Source: Thermobifida alba (GTDB lineage Bacteria > Actinomycetota > Actinomycetes > Streptosporangiales > Streptosporangiaceae). Taken from it: a stretch of 64,000 bases of DNA. Shown here one piece after another: positions 9,813 to 18,418 of the stretch. Made by a program: the position numbers and the translations under genes. How positions within the stretch are numbered: position 1 is the first letter of the stretch; the number at the start of each line of letters is the position of its first letter. The stretch lies in the NCBI RefSeq assembly GCF_023208015.1, contig NZ_CP051627.1, positions 2,799,501 to 2,863,500 on the forward strand. Direction: 5' to 3'. The notes under the pieces are model-generated. The model had not been told where the DNA came from, did not search any database, and saw only the letters and a list, made by a program, of their open reading frames with translations.

Positions 9813-10622
9813 ATGGCTGTCCACCCACTGGTGCGCACCGTGGCCGAGGCTTTCCTGCGGGCCGTCGACGACGAGCTTCCCGGTCTCGTGGAGGGCCTCT
9901 ACCTCACCGGCTCCGTGGCCCTGGGCGACTTCCGCCCCCACACCAGCGACATCGACTTCGTGGTGGTCACCACCGAGCGGCTCACCGACGCCCAGCGGGC
10001 CGCGATCCGCCGGGTGCACTCCCGGATCCGCGGCCGCCTTCCCCGTCCCCACTTCAACGGCCTCTACGTCACCTGGGACGACCTCGCCACCGATCCGCAG
10101 CACTGCGGTCCGGTGGCCTCCGTGCTCGGCGGCCGGTTCCGGGGCAGGCCCAGCGCCGACGTCAACCCCGTCACCTGGCGGGTGCTGGCCGAGCGCGGGG
10201 TGACGATCCGCGGTCCGCTGCCGGTCGAGGTGGACATCTGGGACGAGCCCGGCACACTGCGGGCGTGGTCGCTGGGCAACCTGGAGGAGCACTGGCGGCG
10301 GTGGCGCGCCAAGGCGGGACGCCTGGTCACCCCGCGCGGCCTGGCGGTGCTGGGCTCCCTGGCTCCGTCCTGGAGCGTGCTCAGCGTCAGCCGCCTCCAC
10401 TTCACCCTGCGCACCGGGGAGATCACCTCCAAGTCGGGGGCGGGCTTCTACGCCCTGCACGCCTTCCCCGAACGCTGGGAGCGCATCGTCAACGAGTGCC
10501 TGCGCATCCGCCGCGACTCGGCGCTGCCCTCGCTGTACCGCAACGCGCTGGAGCGGCGCCGTGCGGCGCTGGACTACATCGAGATGGTGCTGGACGACGC
10601 GCTGGCCCCCCGCCCGGCCTGA
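9813..10622 (+). CDS. Aminoglycoside adenylyltransferase-type nucleotidyltransferase
   Basis: A 269-residue protein with an N-terminal nucleotidyltransferase domain: YLTGSVALGDFRPHTSDIDFVVV (residues 30-52) holds the GS...DxD signature that binds Mg-NTP. The remainder is a helical domain of the kind found in AadA/ANT enzymes (DUF4111). AadA-type enzymes adenylate streptomycin and spectinomycin; an unrelated small-molecule substrate is possible because such genes are common in environmental actinobacteria. The start ATG at 9813 follows CTGGAG by about nine bases. It is the third gene of antibiotic-modifying type in five kilobases, but the three are not one operon. Confidence 0.8.
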   Translation: MAVHPLVRTVAEAFLRAVDDELPGLVEGLYLTGSVALGDFRPHTSDIDFVVVTTERLTDAQRAAIRRVHSRIRGRLPRPHFNGLYVTWDDLATDPQHCGPVASVLGGRFRGRPSADVNPVTWRVLAERGVTIRGPLPVEVDIWDEPGTLRAWSLGNLEEHWRRWRAKAGRLVTPRGLAVLGSLAPSWSVLSVSRLHFTLRTGEITSKSGAGFYALHAFPERWERIVNECLRIRRDSALPSLYRNALERRRAALDYIEMVLDDALAPRPA

Positions 10623-10630
10623 GGAGGTGC

Positions 10631-10660
10631 GGAGGCGGTCCCGGGACGGATCCCGCCTCC
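10631..10660 (+). terminator. Possible hairpin terminator
   Basis: GGAGGCGG (10631-10638) can pair with CCGCCTCC (10653-10660), leaving a 14-base loop, just after the nucleotidyltransferase stop. The stem is moderate. Confidence 0.45.
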
Positions 10661-10713
10661 CGGGGCCGGGGCCGCGGGCGTCCGGAGCCGGGGGACCTCC
10701 CCCGCCGACGCTC

Positions 10714-10719
10714 TAGTCT
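10714..10719 (+). promoter_or_regulatory. -10 box for a leaderless def mRNA
   Basis: TAGTCT ends seven bases before the def ATG at 10727, and no Shine-Dalgarno sequence fits in the gap. A -10 box in this place puts the transcription start at the start codon. Confidence 0.6.
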
Positions 10720-10726
10720 TTGATCC

Positions 10727-11284
10727 ATGACCAAGCGCGCCATCGTCCTGTTCGGCGACCCGGTACTGACCACGCCGACCACACCGATCACCACCTTCGA
10801 CCGGCACACCGAGGCCCTGGTCCGCGATCTGCTGGACACCGTGGACGCCCCCGGCCGGGCCGGGGTCGCCGCCACCCAGATCGGGGTGGGCCTGCGCGCG
10901 TTCAGCTACAACGTCGAGGGCAGGATCGGCTACGTCATCAACCCCGAGATCGTGGAGCTGTCCGAGGAGACCCAGGACGACGGCAACGAGGGCTGCCTGT
11001 CCGTGCCCGGCCTGTGGTATCCGACCAGGCGTGCCCGGCGCGCCGTGGTCAAGGGGGTCGACCTGCGCAACGAGCCGGTCACCCTGGAGGGGACCGGTCT
11101 GATGGCGCGCTGCCTCCAGCATGAGACGGATCACCTCGACGGAGTGCTGTACCTGGACCGGCTGGACCGGGAGACCCGGCGCGCCGCCATGCGCGAGGTC
11201 CGCCGCTCCCCCTGGTTCCTGCGTTCCCAGGAGGCTCCGGCCCCCGCCACACCCCTTCCGTCGGCTTTCGGAGGAAAGTCCTAG
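10727..11284 (+). CDS. def: Peptide deformylase
   Basis: A 185-residue metalloenzyme that removes the formyl group from the N-terminal Met of nascent proteins. All three motifs are present: GVAATQIGVG (motif 1, G-x-G-x-A-A-x-Q), EGCLSVP (motif 2, Cys metal ligand) and QHETDHLDG (motif 3, HExxH ligands). The C-terminal tail (QEAPAPATPLPSAFGGKS) is longer than the enzyme core needs, as is common in actinobacteria. No ribosome binding site is visible; the TAGTCT hexamer seven bases upstream suggests a leaderless mRNA. Several deformylase paralogues usually exist in actinobacteria, so this may not be the only one. Confidence 0.93.
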   Translation: MTKRAIVLFGDPVLTTPTTPITTFDRHTEALVRDLLDTVDAPGRAGVAATQIGVGLRAFSYNVEGRIGYVINPEIVELSEETQDDGNEGCLSVPGLWYPTRRARRAVVKGVDLRNEPVTLEGTGLMARCLQHETDHLDGVLYLDRLDRETRRAAMREVRRSPWFLRSQEAPAPATPLPSAFGGKS

Positions 11285-11429
11285 TCTGTGACCTGTTTCA
11301 GTCAATAGCAGGAATCGACTAGGCATATCACGAGAAGATCTCATAAAGTCTGCTCAGCATCACGTGGCCCCTGGGAAACCCCCGCCCCGCTTCTCCACGG
11401 CCACAGGTCCCTCCCACGGAGCGAGTCAA

Positions 11430-12404
11430 GTGAGCAGACCCGTCGTTTCCCCCTCCTCTTCGGCCCGTCGCCGCGGCGCCGTCGTCCTCACCGCCGCCAC
11501 GGCGCTTCTCCTCGTCCTCTCCCCCTCCGCCTACGCGGACCCCGACGACGAGCCGTCCCTGGAGGAGCTGAACGAGCGCGTCGAAGCCCTGGAAGAGGAG
11601 TACGACGCCGAACTCGTCCAGTACACCAGCGCCAAGGAGGAGGCCGAACAGGCTGCCGAGGAGCTCGACGAGATCCGGGAGAAGCTGGAGGCCGCACGCG
11701 AGGACGTGGCGGTGATCGCGGCCAGCCAGTACAAGAGCAGCGGCTTCGACCCCGTCATCGAGATCGTGGTGAGCAGCTCCCCCGAGCAGATGCTCTCCGA
11801 CGCGGCCCTGATCGGCCAGGTCTCCCACATCAGCGGCGAGCGGGTGGCCGCCCTCACGGAGCTGCAGGAGGAGGCGGAGCAGGCCAAGGAGGAGGCCGAC
11901 GCGAAGCTGGCCGAGGCCGAGGAACTGGTCGAGGACCTGGAGGCGCAGCGCGACGAGGTGCTGGCCAAGATCGAGGAGTACGAGGCCGAGCAGGTGCCCG
12001 CCACCACCGGCACCGGCAGCGTCCCCGACAGCGCGCGCGGCTGGGGCTTCGACGGCGCCACCCCGCGCATGGCGGCCATCCGCGACGAGATCATCAGCAC
12101 CTTCGGCGCCCCCTACCCGGTCGGCTGCCTGCGTCCGGGCGATCCGGGAGAGCACGGTTCGGGGCGGGCCTGCGACTTCATGATGAGCGCGGGCGGTGCG
12201 ATGCCCTCCGCCGCCAACCGGGACCTCGGCTGGCAGATCGCCGAGTACGCCAAGGCCAACGCCGACCGGCTCGGCGTCATGTACGTGATCTGGGAGCAGA
12301 AGATCTGGGACTCCCGGAACCCGGGCGCGGGGTGGAAGCCGATGTCGGACCGCGGCAGCATCACCCAGAACCACTACGACCACGTGCACATCTCGTCGTG
12401 GTGA
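11430..12404 (+). CDS. Secreted coiled-coil protein with LAS-type (VanY/M15-like) metallopeptidase domain
   Basis: A 324-residue exported protein. The signal peptide has an RRRGAVVL n/h junction and an AYA cleavage motif (about residue 36). Residues 40-195 are a long acidic coiled coil rich in Glu/Ala heptads, like the N-terminal parts of RipA/CwlO hydrolases. The C-terminal domain has GEHGSGRACDFM (His and Asp spaced as in SxHxxGxAxD) and HYDHVHISS (HxH), the three zinc ligands of LAS peptidases that cut peptidoglycan peptides. Activity is inferred. GTG 11430 gives the compact signal peptide and has GGAG eight bases upstream. The 145-base leader contains no riboswitch I recognise. A bidirectional hairpin follows at 12409-12445. 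Confidence 0.82.
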   Translation: MSRPVVSPSSSARRRGAVVLTAATALLLVLSPSAYADPDDEPSLEELNERVEALEEEYDAELVQYTSAKEEAEQAAEELDEIREKLEAAREDVAVIAASQYKSSGFDPVIEIVVSSSPEQMLSDAALIGQVSHISGERVAALTELQEEAEQAKEEADAKLAEAEELVEDLEAQRDEVLAKIEEYEAEQVPATTGTGSVPDSARGWGFDGATPRMAAIRDEIISTFGAPYPVGCLRPGDPGEHGSGRACDFMMSAGGAMPSAANRDLGWQIAEYAKANADRLGVMYVIWEQKIWDSRNPGAGWKPMSDRGSITQNHYDHVHISSW

Positions 12405-12408
12405 CCGC

Positions 12409-12445
12409 GCGGGTCCCGGACGCCTCAGCGCTCTCCGGGACCCGC
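12409..12445. terminator. Bidirectional terminator between convergent genes
   Basis: GCGGGTCCCGGA (12409-12420) pairs perfectly with TCCGGGACCCGC (12434-12445) over a 13-base loop. It sits four bases after one stop and eight bases before the facing one. Confidence 0.75.
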
Positions 12446-12453
12446 CCGCCCCG

Positions 12454-13260
12454 CTACTCCCGGGGGCCGAGGTGGGGGGCGAGCCAGGCGGCGAGGCGGT
12501 CGACGAGTCCGGGCTGCTCGGCCACCGCCCGTTCGGCGTGGCCCATCCCCGGTTCGATCCACAGCTCCCTCACTCCCCGGGCCGCCTCGTGGATGCGCCG
12601 GGCGTGCTCGACGGGGAAGTAGGAGTCGGCGTCGCCGTGCACCACCAGCAGCCCGGCGGGCGCCACGGATCCCGCCAGCTCGGTGGGATCCAGCGGCACC
12701 GGGTCCCAGGGGCGGTCGAGAACCCGCACGTTGCGGGCCAGCCGCAGGAAGAGCCGCCCGGCGGGACGCTCCACCCCGAAGGTGAGCAGCCGCATGCGGG
12801 TGGTGCCCCGGTAGAACCAGCGGCTGGGTCCGCTGATCGAGACCACCGCGTCGACGCCGCCGAACATGCCGGCGTGGCGGACGGCCACGGCCGCTCCCAT
12901 GGAGAATCCCACGGTCGCGATCCGGGTGTACCCCTGCTGCCTGAGGTGCTCCACGGCCGCCCGCAGGTCGAGGACCTCCTGGTCGCCGACGGTGGAGGCG
13001 CCCGTGGAGGCGTGGTGTCCGCGGAAGTCGAAGGTCAGCACGTCGCCCACGGCCAGCAGGTGTTCGGCGATCGCCGTGGTGTGCGGGCTGCGCCAGGTCC
13101 CGGTGAAGCCGTTGGCCAGCACCACGGCGCCGTCCCGGGGGCGGGTCCCGCGCAGCAGCATCGAGTCGAGTCGTACTCCGTCCGAGGTCTCCAGCCAGCG
13201 CCGGGTCCGGCGGGGGCGGTCCGCCTCCCGGTCGCGCACAGTGTCGGGCATGCCTCCCAT
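12454..13260 (-). CDS. Alpha/beta hydrolase
   Basis: About 268 residues with a complete alpha/beta hydrolase triad: nucleophile Ser in VGFSMGAAVAVRH, Asp in VVHGDADSYFP and His in GMGHAE. The oxyanion segment reads ANGFTGT, and DFRGHHAS matches the usual D-x-R-G-x-G strand. No signal peptide or membrane segment is seen. The family covers lysophospholipase/serine aminopeptidase-like esterases; no substrate can be assigned. The start is uncertain: ATG 13260 (MGGMPD) or ATG 13251 (MPDTVRD), neither with a well placed ribosome binding site. It is divergent from the EF-G2 gene across about 200 bases that contain both promoters. Confidence 0.85.
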   Translation of the reverse strand: MGGMPDTVRDREADRPRRTRRWLETSDGVRLDSMLLRGTRPRDGAVVLANGFTGTWRSPHTTAIAEHLLAVGDVLTFDFRGHHASTGASTVGDQEVLDLRAAVEHLRQQGYTRIATVGFSMGAAVAVRHAGMFGGVDAVVSISGPSRWFYRGTTRMRLLTFGVERPAGRLFLRLARNVRVLDRPWDPVPLDPTELAGSVAPAGLLVVHGDADSYFPVEHARRIHEAARGVRELWIEPGMGHAERAVAEQPGLVDRLAAWLAPHLGPRE

Positions 13261-13467
13261 CGTGCCGCAGCGGGGTTCCCGGCACGAGGGAGGGCAGCCC
13301 CACTTCTGCGCTCCGCCGCGTGCCGCGCCGCCCGCTCCACGAAAAAAGCAAAGATCACCCGTTTCCCGGCACAGCGGTCTTGTTATATCCGACCACACGG
13401 GTGACGGTAGAGGTGTCCCGCGTCACATGGGGGAGGGCGCGGCGACGTCACCTCGGGGGGAGTGGTG

Positions 13468-15621
13468 ATGATGGCGGACAAGTCGGGTTCCGCGACCGCC
13501 CGCAGGGCACCCGCGGCCGACCGGCCCCACGACATCCGCAACGTGGCCCTGGTCGGCCATTCCGGAGCCGGGAAGACGACCCTGGTCGAGTCGCTGCTGG
13601 CCGCCTCCGGCACAATCAACCGGGCCGGGCGGGTCGAGGACGGCACCACCGTCAGCGACTACGACGAGTCCGAGGTCCGCCAGCAGCGTTCGGTGAACCT
13701 CGCCGTGGCACCGCTGTGGGTGGACGGCGTCAAGGTCAACCTGGTGGACACGCCGGGGTACGTGGACTTCGTGGGGGAGCTGCGCGCGGGGCTGCGCGCC
13801 GCCGACGCCGTGCTGTTCGTGGTCTCGGCCGTCGACGGGGTCGACGAGCCCACGCGGATGCTGTGGGAGGAGTGCGCCGCGCTGGATCTGCCGCGGGCCG
13901 TCGCCGTCACCAAGATCGACCACCACCGCGCCGACTTCTTCGAGGCGGTCGCCCAGTGCCAGGCGGAGTTCGGCGAGGGGGTCCTGCCCGCCTACGTCCC
14001 GGTGTTCCAGGGCGGAGACGAGTCGCGCACGGTCCACGGCCTGCTCGGCCTGCTGTCCCAGCGCTACCACGACTACTCCGGCGGCGTCCCGATGGAGGCC
14101 GAGCCCACGCCGGAACTGCTCGCCGAGACCGGACCGATGCGTACCGCGCTGCTGGAGGGGGTGATCCAGGAGAGCGAGGACGAGACGCTCATGGACCGGT
14201 ACATGGCCGGCGAGCCGCTGGACCGCACGATGCTCGTCGCCGACCTGGAGGCGGCCGTGGCGCGCGGCGGCCTCCACCCGGTGCTGGCGGTGTCCGCGCT
14301 GAGCGGGGTGGGCGTCCCGGAACTGCTGCGGGAGCTGCCGCTGGCCTGCCCGAGTCCGGTGGAGCGGCCGCTGCCGCCGGTGACCACCCCGTCCGGGGTC
14401 CCGGTCGACGGCCTGTCCTGCGATCCCGACGGGCCGCTGCTGGCCCAGGTGGTCAAGACGGTCGGCGACCCGTACGTGGGCCGGGTGAGTCTGGTGCGGG
14501 TGTTCTCCGGGACGCTGCGTCCCGACCAGACGGTGCACGTGTGCGGGAAGGGGTTGGCCGACCGCGGGCGCGCCGACCACGAGAGCGACGAGCGGATCGG
14601 TCCGCTGGCTGTTCCGCTGGGCCGCCAGACCCAGCCGGTGGGGCGGGCCGTCGCCGGTGACCTCTGCGCGATCGCGAAGCTGACCGGGGCGGAGACCGGC
14701 GACACCCTCTCCGGGCCGGACCGGCCGCTGCGGGTTCCGCCGTGGTCCTTCCCCGAGCCGCTGCTGCCCACCGCGGTGCGCGCCGAGCACACCGCCGACG
14801 AGGACCGGCTCTCCCAGGCGGTGTCCCGGCTGACCGCGGAGGACCCCGCGCTGCGCGTCGAGGTCAACTCCGAGACCCACCAGATGGTGCTGTGGTGTCT
14901 GGGCGAGGCCCACCTGGCGCTGGTGCTGGACCGGCTCGCCCACCGCTACGGGGTGGCGGTGCGCACCGAGGAGGTCGTCGTCCCGCTGCGGGAGACCTTC
15001 GCCGTTCCCGCCCAGGGCCTGGGCCGCAACGTCAAGCAGAGCGGCGGGCACGGCGAGTACGGCATCTGCCGGATCAGGGTGGAGCCGCTGCCGTCCGGTT
15101 CGGGGCTGGAGTTCGTGGACGAGACCGTGGGCGGCGTGGTGCCGCGCCAGTTCGTCCCCTCGGTCGAGAAGGGGGTGCGCGCCCAGATGGAGCAGGGGGT
15201 GCACCCCGGGTATCCGATGGTGGACCTGCGGGTGACGCTGTACGACGGCAAGGCGCACTCGGTGGACTCCTCCGACATGGCCTTCCAGAAGGCGGGCAGG
15301 CTCGCGCTGCGGGACGCGGCGGAGCACGCCCGGTTGGCGGTGCTGGAGCCCGTGGACCTGGTCGCGGTGCTGGTGCCCGAGGAGTACCTGGGCACGGTGA
15401 TGAGCGACCTGTCGGCCCGCCGCGGCCGGGTCGTGGGCAGCGATCCGGCGCCGGGGGGACGGGTGCTGGTCAAGGCGGAGGTTCCGCAGTTGGAGATCGT
15501 CCGTTACGCCGTGGAACTGCGGTCGCTGTCGCACGGGACCGGCACGTTCAGCCGGAGGTACCTGCGGCACGAGCCGCTGCCGCCGCAGCTGGCGAAGGAG
15601 TACGCGAACGCCGCGTCGTGA
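13468..15621 (+). CDS. Elongation factor G-like protein (EF-G2)
   Basis: A 717-residue translational GTPase of the actinobacterial EF-G2/FusA2 group. G1 is GHSGAGKTT, G3 is DTPGYVDF and G4 is TKID in place of the canonical NKMD. Domain II follows at about 300-390, and domains III-V end in LVKAEVPQLEIVRYAVELRSLSHGTGTF, the EF-G_C signature. The mycobacterial paralogue is described as unable to replace EF-G in translocation, so a specialised or stress-related role is likely. Starts cluster as GTG-GTG-ATG-ATG at 13462-13473; ATG 13468 lies five bases after GGGGGGAG. No ribosomal or EF-Tu gene is adjacent, unlike the main fusA. Confidence 0.9.
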   Translation: MMADKSGSATARRAPAADRPHDIRNVALVGHSGAGKTTLVESLLAASGTINRAGRVEDGTTVSDYDESEVRQQRSVNLAVAPLWVDGVKVNLVDTPGYVDFVGELRAGLRAADAVLFVVSAVDGVDEPTRMLWEECAALDLPRAVAVTKIDHHRADFFEAVAQCQAEFGEGVLPAYVPVFQGGDESRTVHGLLGLLSQRYHDYSGGVPMEAEPTPELLAETGPMRTALLEGVIQESEDETLMDRYMAGEPLDRTMLVADLEAAVARGGLHPVLAVSALSGVGVPELLRELPLACPSPVERPLPPVTTPSGVPVDGLSCDPDGPLLAQVVKTVGDPYVGRVSLVRVFSGTLRPDQTVHVCGKGLADRGRADHESDERIGPLAVPLGRQTQPVGRAVAGDLCAIAKLTGAETGDTLSGPDRPLRVPPWSFPEPLLPTAVRAEHTADEDRLSQAVSRLTAEDPALRVEVNSETHQMVLWCLGEAHLALVLDRLAHRYGVAVRTEEVVVPLRETFAVPAQGLGRNVKQSGGHGEYGICRIRVEPLPSGSGLEFVDETVGGVVPRQFVPSVEKGVRAQMEQGVHPGYPMVDLRVTLYDGKAHSVDSSDMAFQKAGRLALRDAAEHARLAVLEPVDLVAVLVPEEYLGTVMSDLSARRGRVVGSDPAPGGRVLVKAEVPQLEIVRYAVELRSLSHGTGTFSRRYLRHEPLPPQLAKEYANAAS

Positions 15622-15667
15622 CCGGGGCGCGTTCGCGGCGGCCCCGGCCCGGGGCGGCGGTCGTCGT

Positions 15668-16465
15668 TCAGAAGACCCGGCCGGGCCGGTCGCGGTCCCG
15701 CAGTGCGGCGAACCGCCAGGTGTTGACCGGGTGGGTGGACAGCACGTTCACCAGCATCACGAAGAAGCCCTGGTCGGTGCGGGCCCGGTCGGCGATCTCG
15801 GTGAAGTCCACCTTGTCGTACAGGTACTTGCCCGCGGCCAGGACGCACAGGCCGTGGACTCCCTCGGGGCAGAAGCGGTAGGCGTGGTTGTCCGCGGTGT
15901 ACTCCTGGGCCCGGCTGAGGGAGCTGCCGAGCCCGGGGATGAGATGGGCGATGGAGACGCCGAACTGCCGCCAGAACGAGGCGTGCCCGGCGGCGATGTG
16001 GCCCACCTCGTGTCCGATGACGAACCGGAGCGCGTCGGGGTCGCCGTTGCGGACGCCGATCTCGAACAGGTCGCTGGTGATCGCGACGTAGCGGCGGAGG
16101 CCGTGCCCGGAGGCAAACGCGTTGACCTGTCCGTGGCCCGGGACCAGGTAGGCGTCGGGAGGCCGCGGCATCCCGAAGGCGCGGGCGGCGTCGACCACCA
16201 TCCGGTACGCCTCGGGGAACTGGTGTTCGGTGATGCGTACGCCGTTGACCCGCTGGCGCGCGTACAGCTGGCCGCGGACGAAGAACACCAGTGCCGGGAC
16301 GAGAAGGACCAGCAGCGGTTGGGTGCTGTGCTCGGAGATCGCCCGGTCGAGCGTGCCGACCACGGTGAGCCCGGTGACGGACACGCAGATCCACAGCAGG
16401 CGGTTCTCCTGTGGATGGCGCAGTGACCGGTTCCGCCGCCGGTTCTCCCGGCCCCAGAGTGTCAT
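15668..16465 (-). CDS. M48-family membrane metalloprotease
   Basis: About 265 residues with two N-terminal hydrophobic segments (LLWICVSVTGLTVVG and PLLVLLVPALVFFV) and an M48 catalytic core. The zinc motif is FVIGHEVGHIAAGH (HExxH) and the third ligand is the Glu of AQEYTADNHAYRFC. The HGQVNAFASG segment is a typical M48 strand. HtpX-type proteases remove damaged membrane proteins; this is a shorter actinobacterial form without the HtpX C-terminal helices. ATG 16465 is the preferred start: CAGAAT lies six bases before it, a possible leaderless -10. It lies 94 bases downstream of the M20 gene on the same strand and may be cotranscribed. Confidence 0.86.
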   Translation of the reverse strand: MTLWGRENRRRNRSLRHPQENRLLWICVSVTGLTVVGTLDRAISEHSTQPLLVLLVPALVFFVRGQLYARQRVNGVRITEHQFPEAYRMVVDAARAFGMPRPPDAYLVPGHGQVNAFASGHGLRRYVAITSDLFEIGVRNGDPDALRFVIGHEVGHIAAGHASFWRQFGVSIAHLIPGLGSSLSRAQEYTADNHAYRFCPEGVHGLCVLAAGKYLYDKVDFTEIADRARTDQGFFVMLVNVLSTHPVNTWRFAALRDRDRPGRVF

Positions 16466-16558
16466 GCGGCCATTCTGTCCGTTCTCCGGGGCGGCCCGCG
16501 GCGGTCGGCCGGTGCTCCGGTGGCCCGTCCGCCGGCGTCGGCGGACGGGCGTCACCGG

Positions 16559-18418
16559 TCAGTAGCGGTGCGGTGGTTCGTCGGGGTGGGCGTCCGGGGG
16601 CGGCGGGGCGTCGACCGGCGCCCCCGAGGGGGGAGGTGCGGAGAACGCGGGCCCGGAGGGCGGCCGGAAGGAGGGGGAGGGGCCGGTCAGGGTCCCCTGG
16701 GTCGGGCCCCGCGGGGGCGGCGGGGGGTCGTTCAGCAGTTCGGCCATGTCGGCGTGGACGGTGGACTCGTCCTCGTCGTCGGCGAGCAGCGCCGCCATGT
16801 CCGTGTTCTGCGTCGACTCACCCTCGTCGTCATCGGCCAGCAACGCAGCCATATCCGTGTTCTGCGTCGACTCACCCTCGTCATCGTCGGCCAGCAACGC
16901 AGCCATATCCGTGTTCTGCGTCGACTCACCCTCGTCATCGTCGGCCAGCAACGCAGCCATATCCGTGTTCTGCGTCGACTCACCCTCGTCGTCATCGGCC
17001 AGCAACGCAGCCATGTCCGCGTTCTGCGTCGAGTCGGCGTCGTCGGGGTTGCCGGGGCGTCCGCTTCTCGCCAGGCCGGACGTCGCCCGTCCCGGTCCAG
17101 AGGTGCGTCCCAGGTAGGTCAGGGCGCCGATGGTGAGCGCGGCGAGGCCGGCGCGCAGCGTGGCCTCGCGGTCGGGGGCGAAGTGGGAGGAGTGGGAGCC
17201 GGGCACCGAGGCGAGCTTGTCGAAGGGGGTGGCACCGGGAGCGGCGGCCCACACGTCGTGGGGGGTGGAGCCGAGGAGCCACATGACGTACGGCACCGGC
17301 TCCTCCGTGTCGGGCAGTCCGAAGGAGCCGAAGTCCTCCCCGAGGGTGAAGGGCTCGGGCAGGTCGATCACGTAGGGGTCGCCGAAGTAGGCGCGGTGCG
17401 CGGCGGCCAGCGCACGGGTCTGCTGCGCGTCGTTGCGGGTCAGTCCGGCTCCCCGCACCACGGTGACCTCGGGTTCGCGGGGCGCCGCCGAGGCCGCGGC
17501 CTCGGCTTTGACCACGCGCTCGATGGCGGCGTGCAGCCGGTCGGCCACCCGTTCGTTGAGGCAGCGCGTGTTGATCTCCAGGTAGGCCTCGTCCGGCACG
17601 AGGTCCGACTTGGTTCCGGCGCGCAGCACCCCCACGGTGAGCACCGCCATCTCGCTGGGGTTGACCTCGCGTGCGACGACGGTCTGCAGGCGGGTGACGA
17701 TGGAGGCCGCGATGACCACCGGGTCGACGCCGGTCTGCGGCTGGAACCCGCCGTGGCCGGGGCTGCCGAAGACACGCACCCGCACGGTGCTGGACATGCC
17801 CAGGAGGACTCCGGCACGGTGCGCGATCATGCCCGCGGGCTGCGGGCCGACCCGCTGGGCGAGGGCGATGTCGGGGCGTCCGAACCGTTCGTAGAGCCCG
17901 TCGGCGAGCATGGACTCGGCGCCGTCGAGGGTCTCCTGGCCGGGCTGGGCGACGACCATCAGGGTGCCGCTCCAGTGGTCGCGGGAGCTGGCCAGCAGGT
18001 CCGCCGCGCCGACCAGGCAGGCGGTGTGCGCGTCGTGGCCGCAGGCGTGCATGATCGGCACCTCCTGGCCGTCGGGCAGGGTGCCGCGCGCCGTGCTGGC
18101 GTAGGGCAGTCCGGTCCGCTCCTCCAGGGGCAGGGCGTCCATGTCGCAGCGGAGCAGCACGGTGGGTCCCTCCCCGTTGCGGAGGACACCGACGACGCCG
18201 GTGCCGCCCACTCCCGTGGCGACCTCGTAGCCCGCACGGGACAGCCATTCGGCCACGGCCCGGGAGGTGCGGTGCTCCTGGTGCGACAACTCCGGGTTCC
18301 GGTGCAGGTCGACGTAGAACCCCTCGACGAGAGGGAAGATCTCGTCGACGAGTCGCATGACCTCGCTGCCGTGTTCTGCGACACGTCGTGGATCGACCGC
18401 CTGCGGCACTGCTGCCAC
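16559..18418 (-). CDS. M20D amidohydrolase-like protein with acidic tandem-repeat tail
   Basis: A 619-residue protein. Residues 1-430 form an M20D metalloamidase like hippurate and IAA-amino-acid hydrolases: Cys126 and His128 in HACGHDAH, RCDMD at 90-94, and HSSHF near 405. Two active-site positions differ from the family. The catalytic Glu of PAEE is Gln161 (QPGQET), and the metal His of the GxHVxP segment is Arg189 (AQRVGP). Activity is therefore doubtful. Residues 463-557 are about six copies of an 18-residue acidic unit (STQNTDMAALLADDDEGE), followed by a proline-rich tail to the end. The repeat codons are less GC-rich than the rest. The start at GTG 18418 is approximate. The M48 protease gene follows on the same strand. 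Confidence 0.85.
   Translation of the reverse strand: MAAVPQAVDPRRVAEHGSEVMRLVDEIFPLVEGFYVDLHRNPELSHQEHRTSRAVAEWLSRAGYEVATGVGGTGVVGVLRNGEGPTVLLRCDMDALPLEERTGLPYASTARGTLPDGQEVPIMHACGHDAHTACLVGAADLLASSRDHWSGTLMVVAQPGQETLDGAESMLADGLYERFGRPDIALAQRVGPQPAGMIAHRAGVLLGMSSTVRVRVFGSPGHGGFQPQTGVDPVVIAASIVTRLQTVVAREVNPSEMAVLTVGVLRAGTKSDLVPDEAYLEINTRCLNERVADRLHAAIERVVKAEAAASAAPREPEVTVVRGAGLTRNDAQQTRALAAAHRAYFGDPYVIDLPEPFTLGEDFGSFGLPDTEEPVPYVMWLLGSTPHDVWAAAPGATPFDKLASVPGSHSSHFAPDREATLRAGLAALTIGALTYLGRTSGPGRATSGLARSGRPGNPDDADSTQNADMAALLADDDEGESTQNTDMAALLADDDEGESTQNTDMAALLADDDEGESTQNTDMAALLADDDEGESTQNTDMAALLADDEDESTVHADMAELLNDPPPPPRGPTQGTLTGPSPSFRPPSGPAFSAPPPSGAPVDAPPPPDAHPDEPPHRY
16749..17034 (-). repeat. 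54-bp tandem repeat coding for 18-residue units
   Basis: The block GTGTTCTGCGTCGACTCACC (plus strand) recurs at 16803, 16857, 16911 and 16965, with a one-base variant at 17019. The period is exactly 54 bases, and a degenerate sixth unit lies near 16749. The three inner units are nearly identical in DNA, including silent positions, which points to recent expansion. Reading frame is kept, so copy-number change would lengthen the M20 protein tail in steps of 18 residues. Confidence 0.95.

Noticed and set aside
9568-9813. 81-codon frame translationally coupled (TGATG) to the nucleotidyltransferase
   Set aside because: No ribosome binding site, no third-position GC bias and no recognisable motif; the overlap alone is weak support.
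5627-10622. An antibiotic resistance island made of two APH-like genes and one adenylyltransferase
   Set aside because: The genes face different directions, have separate terminators and host-like composition, no mobility genes are present, and both APH-like proteins have altered catalytic motifs.
11285-11429. c-di-AMP (ydaO) riboswitch before the secreted peptidase gene
   Set aside because: Such riboswitches often precede actinobacterial wall hydrolase genes, but the conserved core sequences and pairings were not found in this 145-base leader.
16749-17034. CRISPR-like array
   Set aside because: The 54-base units are contiguous without unique spacers, remain in frame and are translated as part of the M20 protein.
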